Source: Rheinheimera mesophila (GTDB lineage: Bacteria > Pseudomonadota > Gammaproteobacteria > Enterobacterales > Alteromonadaceae). Taken from it: a stretch of DNA of 64,000 nucleotides. This document shows, in pieces, positions 18,620 through 26,765 of the stretch. The translations under genes and the position numbers were made by a program. Below the pieces are notes generated by a model. It ran no database searches and was not told where the DNA came from. It saw only the letters and a list, made by a program, of their open reading frames with translations. The first letter of the stretch is position 1. The number at the start of each line of letters is the position of its first letter. Location of the stretch: assembly GCF_000986865.1 (NCBI RefSeq), contig NZ_LAVS01000013.1:20067-84066 (forward strand), given 5' to 3'.

Positions 18620-19363
18620 ATGTCCCGTTACTGTTTAATCACTGGCGCAAGTTCAGGCTTAGGCCGCGAACTTGCTATTCAGTACGCTGACCAAGGTTGG
18701 CAGGTTATCGCGGTTGCACGTTCCGTCAACGCACTGAATGAGCTCCACAACCAACACAAAAGTATCCATGCGTTGCCGTTGGATTTAACCGACACAGCAT
18801 CTTTCGCCGCTGCTGTAGAGCAGTTGAGTCAGCAGATCCCAGCGTTGGACCTGGTGATCCTCAATGCGGGCAGTTGTGATTATGTCGACGCGATGGACCT
18901 GCCTCTGGATATTTTTGATCGGACCATGGCACTGAATTTTCAGGCTCAGGTTGCGTCTGTGAAGCTGTTATTGCCTCTGCTGCAAAAATCAGAAGATGCC
19001 ACTCTGGCCATCGTCAGCAGTCTGGCTCACTTATTCCCTTTCACTAAAGCTCAGGCTTATGGTGCCAGTAAAGCGGCGCTAAGCTATTTCACTGATAGTT
19101 TACGGGTTGATCTGACAGAGACTGCTGTGGCTGTTTGTCTTATTGAGCCGGGTTTTGTTGATACTCCGCTGACTCAAAAAAATGACTTCAAGATGCCATT
19201 TCTGTTGCAGGTTGGCGATGCTGCAGCACGGATCCGCCGCGGTATTGACCGCCGGCAACAGCGAATACGTTTTCCAAAACGTCTGGTGTGGAGTCTGCAT
19301 CTGCTCAACCTGTTGCCTTATGGTTTGCGTTGCAAAGTCGCTGCCGGGATGCGTCAGTCATGA
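18620..19363 (+). CDS. Short-chain dehydrogenase/reductase
   Basis: Classical SDR with the cofactor motif TGASSGLGRE at residues 8-17, NAG (ILNAGSCDY), the catalytic Ser in AIVSSLAHL and the YGASK active-site motif. The arginine in VARSVNAL after the second strand suggests NADP(H). Length is 247 aa. Its stop overlaps the DUF2878 start (ATGA), and the three genes 18620-20335 form one operon. In vibrios and other Alteromonadales, SDR, DUF2878 and chalcone-isomerase-like genes accompany cyclopropane/furan fatty acid genes (cfa, DUF1365); those are not in this window. Substrate unknown. Confidence 0.85.
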   Translation: MSRYCLITGASSGLGRELAIQYADQGWQVIAVARSVNALNELHNQHKSIHALPLDLTDTASFAAAVEQLSQQIPALDLVILNAGSCDYVDAMDLPLDIFDRTMALNFQAQVASVKLLLPLLQKSEDATLAIVSSLAHLFPFTKAQAYGASKAALSYFTDSLRVDLTETAVAVCLIEPGFVDTPLTQKNDFKMPFLLQVGDAAARIRRGIDRRQQRIRFPKRLVWSLHLLNLLPYGLRCKVAAGMRQS

Positions 19364-19839
19364 ACCGGATCAACTGGCCTGTTCTGATAGGTTTTAAACT
19401 GAGCTGGTTTGCTCTGGTGTTGCTGCAAAACACCTTGCTTGTGCCTGTTTTGTTGTTTGTTGTCTGGAGTGTCTGGCGCTGTCACAGGGCTGAACGTGTG
19501 GCCTGGCTCGCTCTTGCCGCTTTGGGCATAGCTCTGGATTCGGTGTTGCAATACAGTGGCGTATTAAGTTTCACCTCCTCGGTATGGTTGCCTGAGTGGA
19601 TGCTGGCGTTGTGGCTGGTGTTTAGTCTGGCGGTGGTACAGGTTTTTTCGGCTTATTTACAAAATTACTGGCTGGCGGCACTTATTGCGGCCCTGTCTGG
19701 TCCAATGGCTTATCTGGGAGGAGCGGCCTTAAGCGGTCAGATGCAGGTTAGCAATACCACAGAAGCTTATGTCGCATTGGCTTTGTGTTGGGGCTGCTTT
19801 GGTGTGTTATCAGGGTGGAGTAGACGATTTTATGCGTAA
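19360..19839 (+). CDS. DUF2878 integral membrane protein
   Basis: About 159 aa with four to five hydrophobic segments and a short Arg-rich C-terminus; I recognise the DUF2878 pattern. The ATG at 19360 lies in the ATGA overlap with the SDR stop. A longer in-frame extension upstream would run deep into the SDR gene and is rejected. The family has no known function; it usually occurs beside the same SDR and chalcone-isomerase-like partners, suggesting a lipid-modification role. Confidence 0.78.
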   Translation: MNRINWPVLIGFKLSWFALVLLQNTLLVPVLLFVVWSVWRCHRAERVAWLALAALGIALDSVLQYSGVLSFTSSVWLPEWMLALWLVFSLAVVQVFSAYLQNYWLAALIAALSGPMAYLGGAALSGQMQVSNTTEAYVALALCWGCFGVLSGWSRRFYA

Positions 19840-20335
19840 AACTTTAGCGGCTGTACTTTTTCTCTGCTGTACAAGCAGCATGGCTATGCCAGATAACGTC
19901 AAGTTAGTAGGGCAGGGGCAGTTTAGTTATCTGTTCTGGGATCTGTATCAGGCGCAACTTTATACCGCCAATGGTCAGTGGAGCGATTATCAGCAAAGCG
20001 CACCTGTGGTATTGAAGTTAACCTACCAGCGCGATATCAGCAAAGCAGATTTTATCGAAGCCACTGTAGACCAATGGGAACATCTGCAAGGCAAAGTGTC
20101 AGCCCAGCATCAAGACTGGGCAAAGCAACTGGATAAACTTTGGACAGATGTTAAAAAGGGCGATCAGCTCAGTTGTGTATTATTGGCAGACGGTAAAGTG
20201 CAGTTTTACTTCAATGATCAACTGCTGGGGGATGTCACCGATCCGGCGTTTGGCCCAGCCTTTTTAGATATTTGGTTGTCTGAGAAAACATCAGCACCCA
20301 AATTGAGAAAACAGTTACTGAAACCTTCGGCATAA
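19832..20335 (+). CDS. Exported chalcone isomerase-like protein
   Basis: Signal peptide MRKTLAAVLFLCCTSSMA, then a ~150-residue domain resembling bacterial chalcone-isomerase-like proteins (LVGQGQFSYLFWDLYQAQLYT, VLKLTYQRDISKADFIEATVDQW). Such proteins are structurally related to plant chalcone isomerase but lack a demonstrated isomerase reaction; some relatives bind fatty acids. The ATG at 19832 is chosen over an earlier in-frame start because it gives the signal peptide and has GGAG upstream. It overlaps the DUF2878 gene by 8 nt. Confidence 0.78.
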   Translation: MRKTLAAVLFLCCTSSMAMPDNVKLVGQGQFSYLFWDLYQAQLYTANGQWSDYQQSAPVVLKLTYQRDISKADFIEATVDQWEHLQGKVSAQHQDWAKQLDKLWTDVKKGDQLSCVLLADGKVQFYFNDQLLGDVTDPAFGPAFLDIWLSEKTSAPKLRKQLLKPSA

Positions 20336-20352
20336 ACCTGCTACTTTGATGT

Positions 20353-20400
20353 TCAGGCCTGACTCAGAAGCTGAGCATGGCCTGAGCAGTCAAGCTTCTG
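20353..20400 (+). repeat. Interleaved inverted repeats downstream of the SDR operon
   Basis: TCAGGCC (20353-20359) pairs with GGCCTGA (20379-20385), and CAGAAGCT (20365-20372) pairs with AGCTTCTG (20393-20400). The two stems cross, so they are mutually exclusive or form a pseudoknot. No T tract follows. The rest of the gap to 20860 is AT-rich with no gene. Confidence 0.45.
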
Positions 20401-20701
20401 TTCCCACTGCGAAAACAGCTAATTTAGTTGATAGTGTTTTTCATCTCATTTACTTTCAGTTTTGTAATAAAGCAACGACCATTCGGCTGTTGTTGATTTA
20501 TTCATCTGTTGCAGTAGCGCTTTGAATATTAGTCTTTTCATATTGTTTTTATGAAACAGCCAGATAGCTGCAGTGCTGATTTTTTCGTTGTCTGATTTTC
20601 ATACTGCACTGTGGTTTATTTTTCATACAAATATTTATCCTCTTGATTTTTATCATTAATTTAACACTTGTATTGTTTGCGGCAGATGCCATTTAACGCG
20701 G

Positions 20702-20728
20702 GCTTTTGTCCGGCAAAAGCGGTTGACC
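20702..20728 (+). promoter_or_regulatory. Dyad operator candidate and -35 box of the TonB-dependent receptor
   Basis: GCTTTTG TCCGG CAAAAGC (20702-20720) is a perfect 7-bp inverted repeat immediately before TTGACC (20723-20728). The matching -10 (TTATCA at 20746) is poor. No T tract follows the dyad, so a repressor site is more likely than a terminator. Confidence 0.4.
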
Positions 20729-20860
20729 CTGATAAAAAATTACCTTTATCATCCGCCGCCTTTTTGGCTTGGGCCAATTCAGGCGTGTTGTAACTTCAAT
20801 CAACATTCATGTTGCTTGCCGTAAAAACAGAGTCACTACACAGTGACCCAGGGAGATAAA

Positions 20861-23674
20861 ATGTTTGTAAGTAGTAAGCTGTCAAAAGCTGTAAGTTTGG
20901 CTGTTGCTTTTGGCGCTGTATCAGCCGTTACTTTTTCTGGTGCAGTCCATGCTCAGGAAACTGATAATGTTGAACGTATTCAGGTTACAGGTTCAAGCAT
21001 CAAGCGTACTGACATTGAAGGTGCTTTGCCGGTCCAGGTCCTTGACCGTGCTGCAATAGACCGTTCAGGTTTAGCAACTGCTGGTGACTTAATCCAATCT
21101 ATTCCTTCTATGCAGGGTTTCACTACTGATGGTGACTCTGTGGGTGGCGGTGGCGGTGGTATGAAAACCGCGTCTTTACGTGGTTTAGGTTCAGACTACA
21201 CACTGGTTTTAATTAATGGCCGCAGAATGGCTCCACGTGGTTCAGGCTCTACTATCGATCTGAACTCTATTCCTTTAGCGGCTATTGAGCGTGTTGAAGT
21301 ACTGACAGACGGCGCATCTGCTTTGTACGGTTCAGACGCTATCGCAGGTGTAGTGAACTTCATCACCAAAGACGATGCTCAGGGTCTGAACCTGTCCGCC
21401 CGTTACAACAAGCCTGAAGAAAAAAATGGCACCAGCGATAACTTCTCGATCACGGGTGGTTTAGGTGATTTTGATGCTGATGGTTACAATGTGCTGTTAT
21501 CCTACAGCCGTGATTCTCAGGAACAGCTCAAAGCCACAGACCGTGAATTTGCCAAGACGGGTATTATCCCGTTCACACTGAATAACAAACAGTATTACTA
21601 CGTTGCAGGCTCGCCAAATGCTATCCCGGCTAACGCCCGTTATGTCTACACAGATGCAGATGGTAAATCAGTGAACTCCGCTGTATTTAACCCGTACGCT
21701 AAACAAAATGGGAACTGCGCTGCTGATAACTTTGAGGCATCAGGCCTGTGCCAGTTTGACTACACCACTACAGTAGAAATTCTGCCAGAAAGCGAACGTG
21801 ATTCACTGATGCTGGGCGCGGACCTGGCGCTGAATGACGATACAAAACTTTTTGCTGACCTGATGTATTCTGATTTCTCTCAGACAACTCGTATCGCTCC
21901 TAATGCAACAGGCTTTTTCCCATTAGCGGCTGATTCAGCTTTAGCGCAACAATATGTCATGCCTTATGTAGACCCGGCTCACGTTGGTTCAGTGACTTCT
22001 GTGCAAGCGCAGTGGCGTGCCTTACCACTGGGTGGCCGTGCTACGGAGTGGAACACCAAGTCTACGCATATCGTCACCGGAGTTGAGGGGGTGTTCAGTG
22101 CCGTTGATTACTCTGCCGCCTTTACGTACTCTAAAAACGACACAGACGAAAACATTGCAGGCGGTTATCCGGTCTTTGATAAATTCATGGATGCGGTCAG
22201 CTCTGGTTTAGTCAATGTCTTTGACACACCGGATAAAATCAGTGCTGAAGGTCTGCAGGCTCTGCAGGATTCTCAGTACTACGGCAACTGGAGCAACGAC
22301 ACGACTGAAGTCAAAGGCGTTGATGTAAAAGCTTCGGCTCCTGTGTATGAACTGCCTGCTGGTGATGTCTACATTGGTACTGGCGTTGAGTTCCGTAATA
22401 CTCACTATGTCAGCTCATTGTCTGATGCGAACAAGCAAGATCTGCTGTTAGGCGCCAACATTGGTTCAGAGTATGACTTAAGCCGTGACAACTACGGTGG
22501 TTTTGTGGAAGTGATAGTTCCGGCTCTTGAGAACCTGGAACTGACGGGTGCTGTGCGTTATGACAACATTGGTGAAGTGACCTCTGACTTCGTGTACAAC
22601 GAAGACGGCATCGCAGGCCCAGGCAGCTACAAAGTCAACGATTCGATGAACGACACCACCTATAAGCTGGCGTTACGTTACAACCTGACTGATGATTTAT
22701 TAGTACGTGCATCAACAGGTACTGGCTTTAAAGCTCCGTCTATGTTGGATTTAGGCCAGCCTAAAGTTGAATTCGGTGTCACAAGCAGCCCGTATTCTTG
22801 CCCATTTGCTGGTACTTCAGACCCGTTGGCCGCGGTATGTAGCCCTTCTCCACAGCAGTTTGAAGCTTTTAGTCAGGGTAACCCGAACTTAAAACCAGAA
22901 GAGTCTGAACAGTACACTTTAGGTTTTGTGTATGCACCTGATAATAACTTCAGCTTCAGCATGGACTACTGGAACATTGAGCTGACCAACCTGGTGACCT
23001 CTGTCACTGAGTCGCAGATCGTCAACAACCCGGTCCGTTACCGTGATCTGTTCACGACCAAGACCAATAAGGCGACAGGTCAGGAAGAGCTGGCTATTAT
23101 TTTCGCCAGCGTCAACGTAGGTCAGTCAATCAACAAAGGTATTGACTGGGACTTAACAGTAGGCAATGACTTATCTTTTGGTCGTTTAACCACCACACTG
23201 GCTGGTACTTATGTCCTGGAGAGCAAATACACCCGTCCTGGTACGACGGATGACTGGATCAGTAGCTTAGGCCGTTTTGGGGATGACAATGAAGTGGTAT
23301 TCAGAACTTTAGCTAAGTTCAGCAACACGTTAAGTCATGGCGATTTCACTCACAGCGCTATCCTGAACTACCGCAGTGGTTATGAAGATCAGGCGCAGTA
23401 TGCCGCTTCACGTACAGTACGTTTAGGTTCAGTCACAGGTGTTGGTGCCGACGTGCAACTGAGCGTACCGTCTTATGCCACTATTAATTACCAGACCAAG
23501 TACCAGGCGATGGACGCTTTGGGCGTAACTTTTGGTATTAATAACTTAGCTGACCGTGCTCCTCCGCTGTCATTACGTACAGGTGGTGCCGGTCATCAGG
23601 TTGGTTTCGACCCTCGTTACACTGACGTGTACGGCCGTACATTCTACCTGGGCCTGGATTACAAGTTCATGTAA
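20861..23674 (+). CDS. TonB-dependent outer-membrane receptor
   Basis: 937-residue receptor. It has a signal peptide (to about AVHAQ), a TonB-box-like ERIQVTGS just after it, and a plug domain with GDLIQSIPSMQG, SLRGLGSDYTLVLINGRR and VEVLTDGASALYGSDAIAGVVNF. A 22-strand barrel follows, with the late signature PNLKPEESEQYTLGF. The last residues YLGLDYKFM place the aromatic one before the end. An in-frame GTG lies at 20843, but the ATG at 20861 has AGGGAG at ideal spacing. Ligand unknown: the family includes peptide, sugar and siderophore importers, and no transporter or degradative genes adjoin. It ends in a terminator shared with the phosphatase gene. Confidence 0.93.
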   Translation: MFVSSKLSKAVSLAVAFGAVSAVTFSGAVHAQETDNVERIQVTGSSIKRTDIEGALPVQVLDRAAIDRSGLATAGDLIQSIPSMQGFTTDGDSVGGGGGGMKTASLRGLGSDYTLVLINGRRMAPRGSGSTIDLNSIPLAAIERVEVLTDGASALYGSDAIAGVVNFITKDDAQGLNLSARYNKPEEKNGTSDNFSITGGLGDFDADGYNVLLSYSRDSQEQLKATDREFAKTGIIPFTLNNKQYYYVAGSPNAIPANARYVYTDADGKSVNSAVFNPYAKQNGNCAADNFEASGLCQFDYTTTVEILPESERDSLMLGADLALNDDTKLFADLMYSDFSQTTRIAPNATGFFPLAADSALAQQYVMPYVDPAHVGSVTSVQAQWRALPLGGRATEWNTKSTHIVTGVEGVFSAVDYSAAFTYSKNDTDENIAGGYPVFDKFMDAVSSGLVNVFDTPDKISAEGLQALQDSQYYGNWSNDTTEVKGVDVKASAPVYELPAGDVYIGTGVEFRNTHYVSSLSDANKQDLLLGANIGSEYDLSRDNYGGFVEVIVPALENLELTGAVRYDNIGEVTSDFVYNEDGIAGPGSYKVNDSMNDTTYKLALRYNLTDDLLVRASTGTGFKAPSMLDLGQPKVEFGVTSSPYSCPFAGTSDPLAAVCSPSPQQFEAFSQGNPNLKPEESEQYTLGFVYAPDNNFSFSMDYWNIELTNLVTSVTESQIVNNPVRYRDLFTTKTNKATGQEELAIIFASVNVGQSINKGIDWDLTVGNDLSFGRLTTTLAGTYVLESKYTRPGTTDDWISSLGRFGDDNEVVFRTLAKFSNTLSHGDFTHSAILNYRSGYEDQAQYAASRTVRLGSVTGVGADVQLSVPSYATINYQTKYQAMDALGVTFGINNLADRAPPLSLRTGGAGHQVGFDPRYTDVYGRTFYLGLDYKFM

Positions 23675-23725
23675 TCAACAGAGGTTAAGGCAGTTTCTGC
23701 GACCCGCAGAAATTTCCTTTCAGCC

Positions 23726-23763
23726 AAGAAAAACCCCACTGCATGCAGTGGGGTTTATTTTTA
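23726..23763. terminator. Bidirectional terminator
   Basis: CCCCACTGCA / TGCAGTGGGG forms a 10-bp perfect palindromic stem (23734-23753) with A-rich sequence on the left and TTTATTTTTAA on the right. It serves the receptor (plus) and the alkaline phosphatase (minus). Confidence 0.85.
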
Positions 23764-23774
23764 ATCACTACAGA

Positions 23775-25082
23775 TTACTTCTTCTGCTGGATAAACTGGA
23801 TCAGTTTGCCGGCAATTTCCGTGTTGTCCTGAAAACCAGCAAAAACCTGCTTATCTGCACCATAGGCCAGCACCGGCACGTCAGCCGCAGTATGACCACC
23901 GCTGGTCCAGCCTGTGGTGGAGTGGTGATCGATACGTTGTTTAACCGCTGTGGCCAGCGCCTTTTGTCCTTGCGTCCGGGCCTTACTCAATAAGCGTTGT
24001 TCATCGGCACTAAGCTCCAGACCTGTCAGACCTAACCATGCCTGATACATGACGGTTTCATCTTTAAGAGCCAACAGTTGTCCAGCTATATAGTCACCCG
24101 TATGTTTAACTTTCTTGATCACATCACGTTTCCAACTGTAGTGACCCGCAGCACCTAAAGACAACCCACCGGTTTCATGGTCGGCGGTAACCACCAACAG
24201 GGTATCAGGGTGAGCGTCGACATAGGCTTTTGCTACTTTTACCGCCTCTGCAAAATCATGCATTTCCGCCATAGCGCAGGCGATGTCGTTGGCATGACCA
24301 CACCAATCTATCTGACTGCCTTCAATCATCACCACAAAACCTTGTTCGGCCGGGGACAGCAGCTCCAGTGCTTTTTCTGTCATTTGTTTCAGGGGCAATG
24401 GTTCTGGGTTGTCTAAGGCACTGTTAAAGCCTTTCGGGGCAAATAAACCTAATGCAGGCAATTGGTTCAGCGTTTTTAAACCAGCCCAGCTATCCGTGTA
24501 GTGGAAACCGGCCTGCTTAAATTCTTCCACCAGATTACGGTCTTTGCGGATGAAATAACTGGTACCGCCACCGAGCATCAAATCCGCGACAATCTGACCA
24601 TTTACTTTGTTATCTATATAGTCATCTGCTATCTGATCATAATTCTGGCGGCTTTTGTCATGCGCCAGAAAACCGGCTGGAGTCGCATGGTTAATTTGTG
24701 CTGTCACCACCACACCAGTCTGCATACCCTTGGCTTTGGCAATTTCCAGCATAGTAGTCAAAGGTTTATGGTCGTGGTCTACTGCAATAGCACCATTGTA
24801 AGTTTTGTGAGTGCTGGACAAGGCTGTAGCCGCTGCCGCTGAGTCGGTAACTACCGTATCGTCATCGGGGTAAGTACTGGCGTTACCGATCCATAACTCA
24901 TCAAACACTGTGCGTTCTACAGCCTTCGTCTGCGGGTTATCCATGTAATAGCGATACGCGGCTAAATAGGTTGGCCCCATGCCATCGCCGATCATATAGA
25001 TAATATTTTTGGGTGCTGCAGCAACAGCAAAGGAGCTAGAGGCAAGACAAGCGATGCTGATTAAACTTAATTTTTTTAACAT
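23775..25082 (-). CDS. Alkaline phosphatase, periplasmic
   Basis: Phosphomonoesterase of the PhoA superfamily. Signal peptide to about residue 22. Metal and nucleophile motifs are IGDGMG (Asp33), DSAAAATA (Asp80, nucleophile Ser81), QINHATPAGF, EGSQIDWCGHAND, TADHETGG and HHSTTGWTSGGHTAADVP. Length is 435 aa. It is closer to Vibrio/Shewanella-type enzymes than to E. coli PhoA by motif detail, so no symbol is assigned. A PHO-box match and a -10 lie upstream on the same strand, indicating induction under phosphate starvation by PhoB. It is convergent with the TonB-dependent receptor. Confidence 0.92.
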   Translation of the reverse strand: MLKKLSLISIACLASSSFAVAAAPKNIIYMIGDGMGPTYLAAYRYYMDNPQTKAVERTVFDELWIGNASTYPDDDTVVTDSAAAATALSSTHKTYNGAIAVDHDHKPLTTMLEIAKAKGMQTGVVVTAQINHATPAGFLAHDKSRQNYDQIADDYIDNKVNGQIVADLMLGGGTSYFIRKDRNLVEEFKQAGFHYTDSWAGLKTLNQLPALGLFAPKGFNSALDNPEPLPLKQMTEKALELLSPAEQGFVVMIEGSQIDWCGHANDIACAMAEMHDFAEAVKVAKAYVDAHPDTLLVVTADHETGGLSLGAAGHYSWKRDVIKKVKHTGDYIAGQLLALKDETVMYQAWLGLTGLELSADEQRLLSKARTQGQKALATAVKQRIDHHSTTGWTSGGHTAADVPVLAYGADKQVFAGFQDNTEIAGKLIQFIQQKK

Positions 25083-25140
25083 AAAAAAGCTCTGTAAATG
25101 GCTAAAAATCTGGTTCGGCCAGAATTTGTCAGGTGAGGTT

Positions 25141-25175
25141 ATCTTACGTCAGTGACTAAAATATGACAAAACTGT
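25141..25175 (-). promoter_or_regulatory. PHO box and -10 element of the alkaline phosphatase gene
   Basis: On the minus strand TTGTCATATTTTAGTCAC (25169-25152) fits the PhoB consensus (two CTGTCAT-like heptamers with 4-nt spacing) at about 14 of 18 positions. A third heptamer-like CTTTACA lies 11 nt upstream in phase. TAAGAT follows about 5 nt downstream as a plausible -10, the usual arrangement of PhoB-activated promoters. Confidence 0.7.
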
Positions 25176-25345
25176 AAAGAGTCCAAACGCGACCAACTGA
25201 CGTAAAAGCAGGACTGAAACCGCTGAATAGAAAACTTCAGATATAAGTGTTGCGGAGCCGATCATGCTTGGCTTAGAGTAGTGATGGAACTAAAGCCGCT
25301 ACACCTTATCTAACAGGCCGTGTAGCTAACGAGGTTAATAAAGTC

Positions 25346-25942
25346 ATGAGTAAGAAGTTTGTCGTTGTTGCTTTGAGTCTGATGGCGTTGGCAGGTTGTG
25401 CCAGTTATCCGGAGCCAGTACGAATTGCTGATAACGTCGCCTTAACCAGTTATGAAAATGCGACTCAACAGAACATAGATTTTGGTACTGCCCGCTGGAG
25501 TGGTGTTATTGCTGAAATCAGTAATCAAACTAACCAAACCCGCCTGGAAATTGTCTATTTCCCGTCAGGCTCTAATGGTCGTCCGTCCGTGTCTGATCAA
25601 ACCCAGGGCCGTTTTGTGACTTACATCAAAGGCTTTTTAGATCCGATGGTGTATCAGCGTGGTAAGTCAGTGACAGTGCTTGGTGAATTGACCCGCGCCG
25701 AAGTTGGCAAAGTGGATGAATATGAATACCGCTATCCTGTGATTAAAGATGCCAAAGTCTACTTGTGGCCGAAGCAGGAAGAGAGAATCGAGGTCATTGA
25801 GACCTGGCCTATGATGCGTCCTTATCCTTATTATTGGGGATATGGTCCAGGTATACGTGTTCGTACTATTACAAAACAACATTCGACAACACAAGGCCCA
25901 GTTCATGTTGACAATTATAAGCAGAATAAAGTGCAACCTTAA
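25346..25942 (+). CDS. Slp-family outer-membrane lipoprotein
   Basis: Starvation-lipoprotein family (Slp/YeaY). It has a lipoprotein signal with lipobox LAGC (Cys18), the N-terminal CASYPEPVRIADN segment, the characteristic ARWSGVIAEISNQTNQTRLEIVYFP strand region and the conserved LVLGELTRAEVGKVDEYEYRYPVI-like block. Length is 198 aa. In E. coli yeaY sits between tsaB and fadD; this gene occupies the same position in the backbone, supporting YeaY orthology. Its last 38 nt overlap the methyltransferase gene. Confidence 0.87.
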   Translation: MSKKFVVVALSLMALAGCASYPEPVRIADNVALTSYENATQQNIDFGTARWSGVIAEISNQTNQTRLEIVYFPSGSNGRPSVSDQTQGRFVTYIKGFLDPMVYQRGKSVTVLGELTRAEVGKVDEYEYRYPVIKDAKVYLWPKQEERIEVIETWPMMRPYPYYWGYGPGIRVRTITKQHSTTQGPVHVDNYKQNKVQP

Positions 25943-26765
25943 TCCAGTGTTATTTTCTGCTGCGCTTTTTAGCGCAGCGGCTGTCGCTCAAACCTCTTCT
26001 GCCGCCGATCTGGCTGCGTTGGCTGAACATCCGTTTCGCAGTGCAGAAGACAAAGCCAGGAATCAATACCGTCACCCGGTTGAGACCTTAAGTTTTTTTG
26101 GCATTCAGCCGACCATGTCTGTGCTGGAAATATGGCCTGCCCGTGGTTGGTATACAGATATTTTGGCTCCCTATTTAAAACAGCAGGGCAAACTGACCAT
26201 CGCCAATTTCCGGGTAGATGACGGCACTATGCAAGATGAAAGAAAAATCTTCTGGAGTCGTATCAGCGAGAAGCTGAGTCAGCGCATTTTGCAGCACAAA
26301 GACCATTTCGGTTCTGTGCAGCAGACTGAGTTCGATCCTCCCGCCTATATGTACCTTGGCGCTGTTCAGCAATACGACTTGGTACTGAGTTTCCGCAACG
26401 CTCATATCTGGAATGAACAAGGTTATTTGCTGGACGTATTCCGTGCTGTGTTTGATGTCCTCAAACCTGGTGGTGTATTTGGTATAGTCGAACACAGAGC
26501 CAGTCGTGTTTCTGAAATCTCCAGTTCAGCCGTAGAGGGGTATCTGGACGAGTCTTACGTGATTGCAGTTGCAGAGCAAGCTGGCTTTACTTTGCAGGCT
26601 AAATCTGAAATTAATGCCAACCCAAAAGACACCAAAGACTATCCAAAAGGTGTCTATGCTTTGCCACCTACCTTGGCGATGGGAGCTGTAGACAGAGACA
26701 AATATCTGGCTATAGGGGAAAGTGATCGTATGACATTAAAATTCGTCAAGGCCGCCACTCACTGA
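25905..26765 (+). CDS. Exported class I SAM-dependent methyltransferase-like protein
   Basis: The N-terminus gives a convincing signal peptide ending near SAAAVAQ, followed by a Rossmann methyltransferase fold: LEIWPARGWYTDILAPYL replaces the usual VLEIGPGxG motif I, and VLKPGGVFGIVEHR is the post-motif. The family is known from gammaproteobacteria as a predicted secreted methyltransferase; SAM would not be expected in the periplasm, so activity is uncertain. The ATG at 25905 lies inside the slp 3' end. An earlier in-frame start at 25842 would remove the signal peptide and is rejected. It is coupled to the next gene by TGATG. Confidence 0.78.
   Translation: MLTIISRIKCNLNPVLFSAALFSAAAVAQTSSAADLAALAEHPFRSAEDKARNQYRHPVETLSFFGIQPTMSVLEIWPARGWYTDILAPYLKQQGKLTIANFRVDDGTMQDERKIFWSRISEKLSQRILQHKDHFGSVQQTEFDPPAYMYLGAVQQYDLVLSFRNAHIWNEQGYLLDVFRAVFDVLKPGGVFGIVEHRASRVSEISSSAVEGYLDESYVIAVAEQAGFTLQAKSEINANPKDTKDYPKGVYALPPTLAMGAVDRDKYLAIGESDRMTLKFVKAATH

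Noticed and set aside
20723..20751. Confident sigma-70 promoter for the TonB-dependent receptor
   Set aside because: The -35 is good but the -10 at correct spacing is poor, so only the -35 and dyad are reported.
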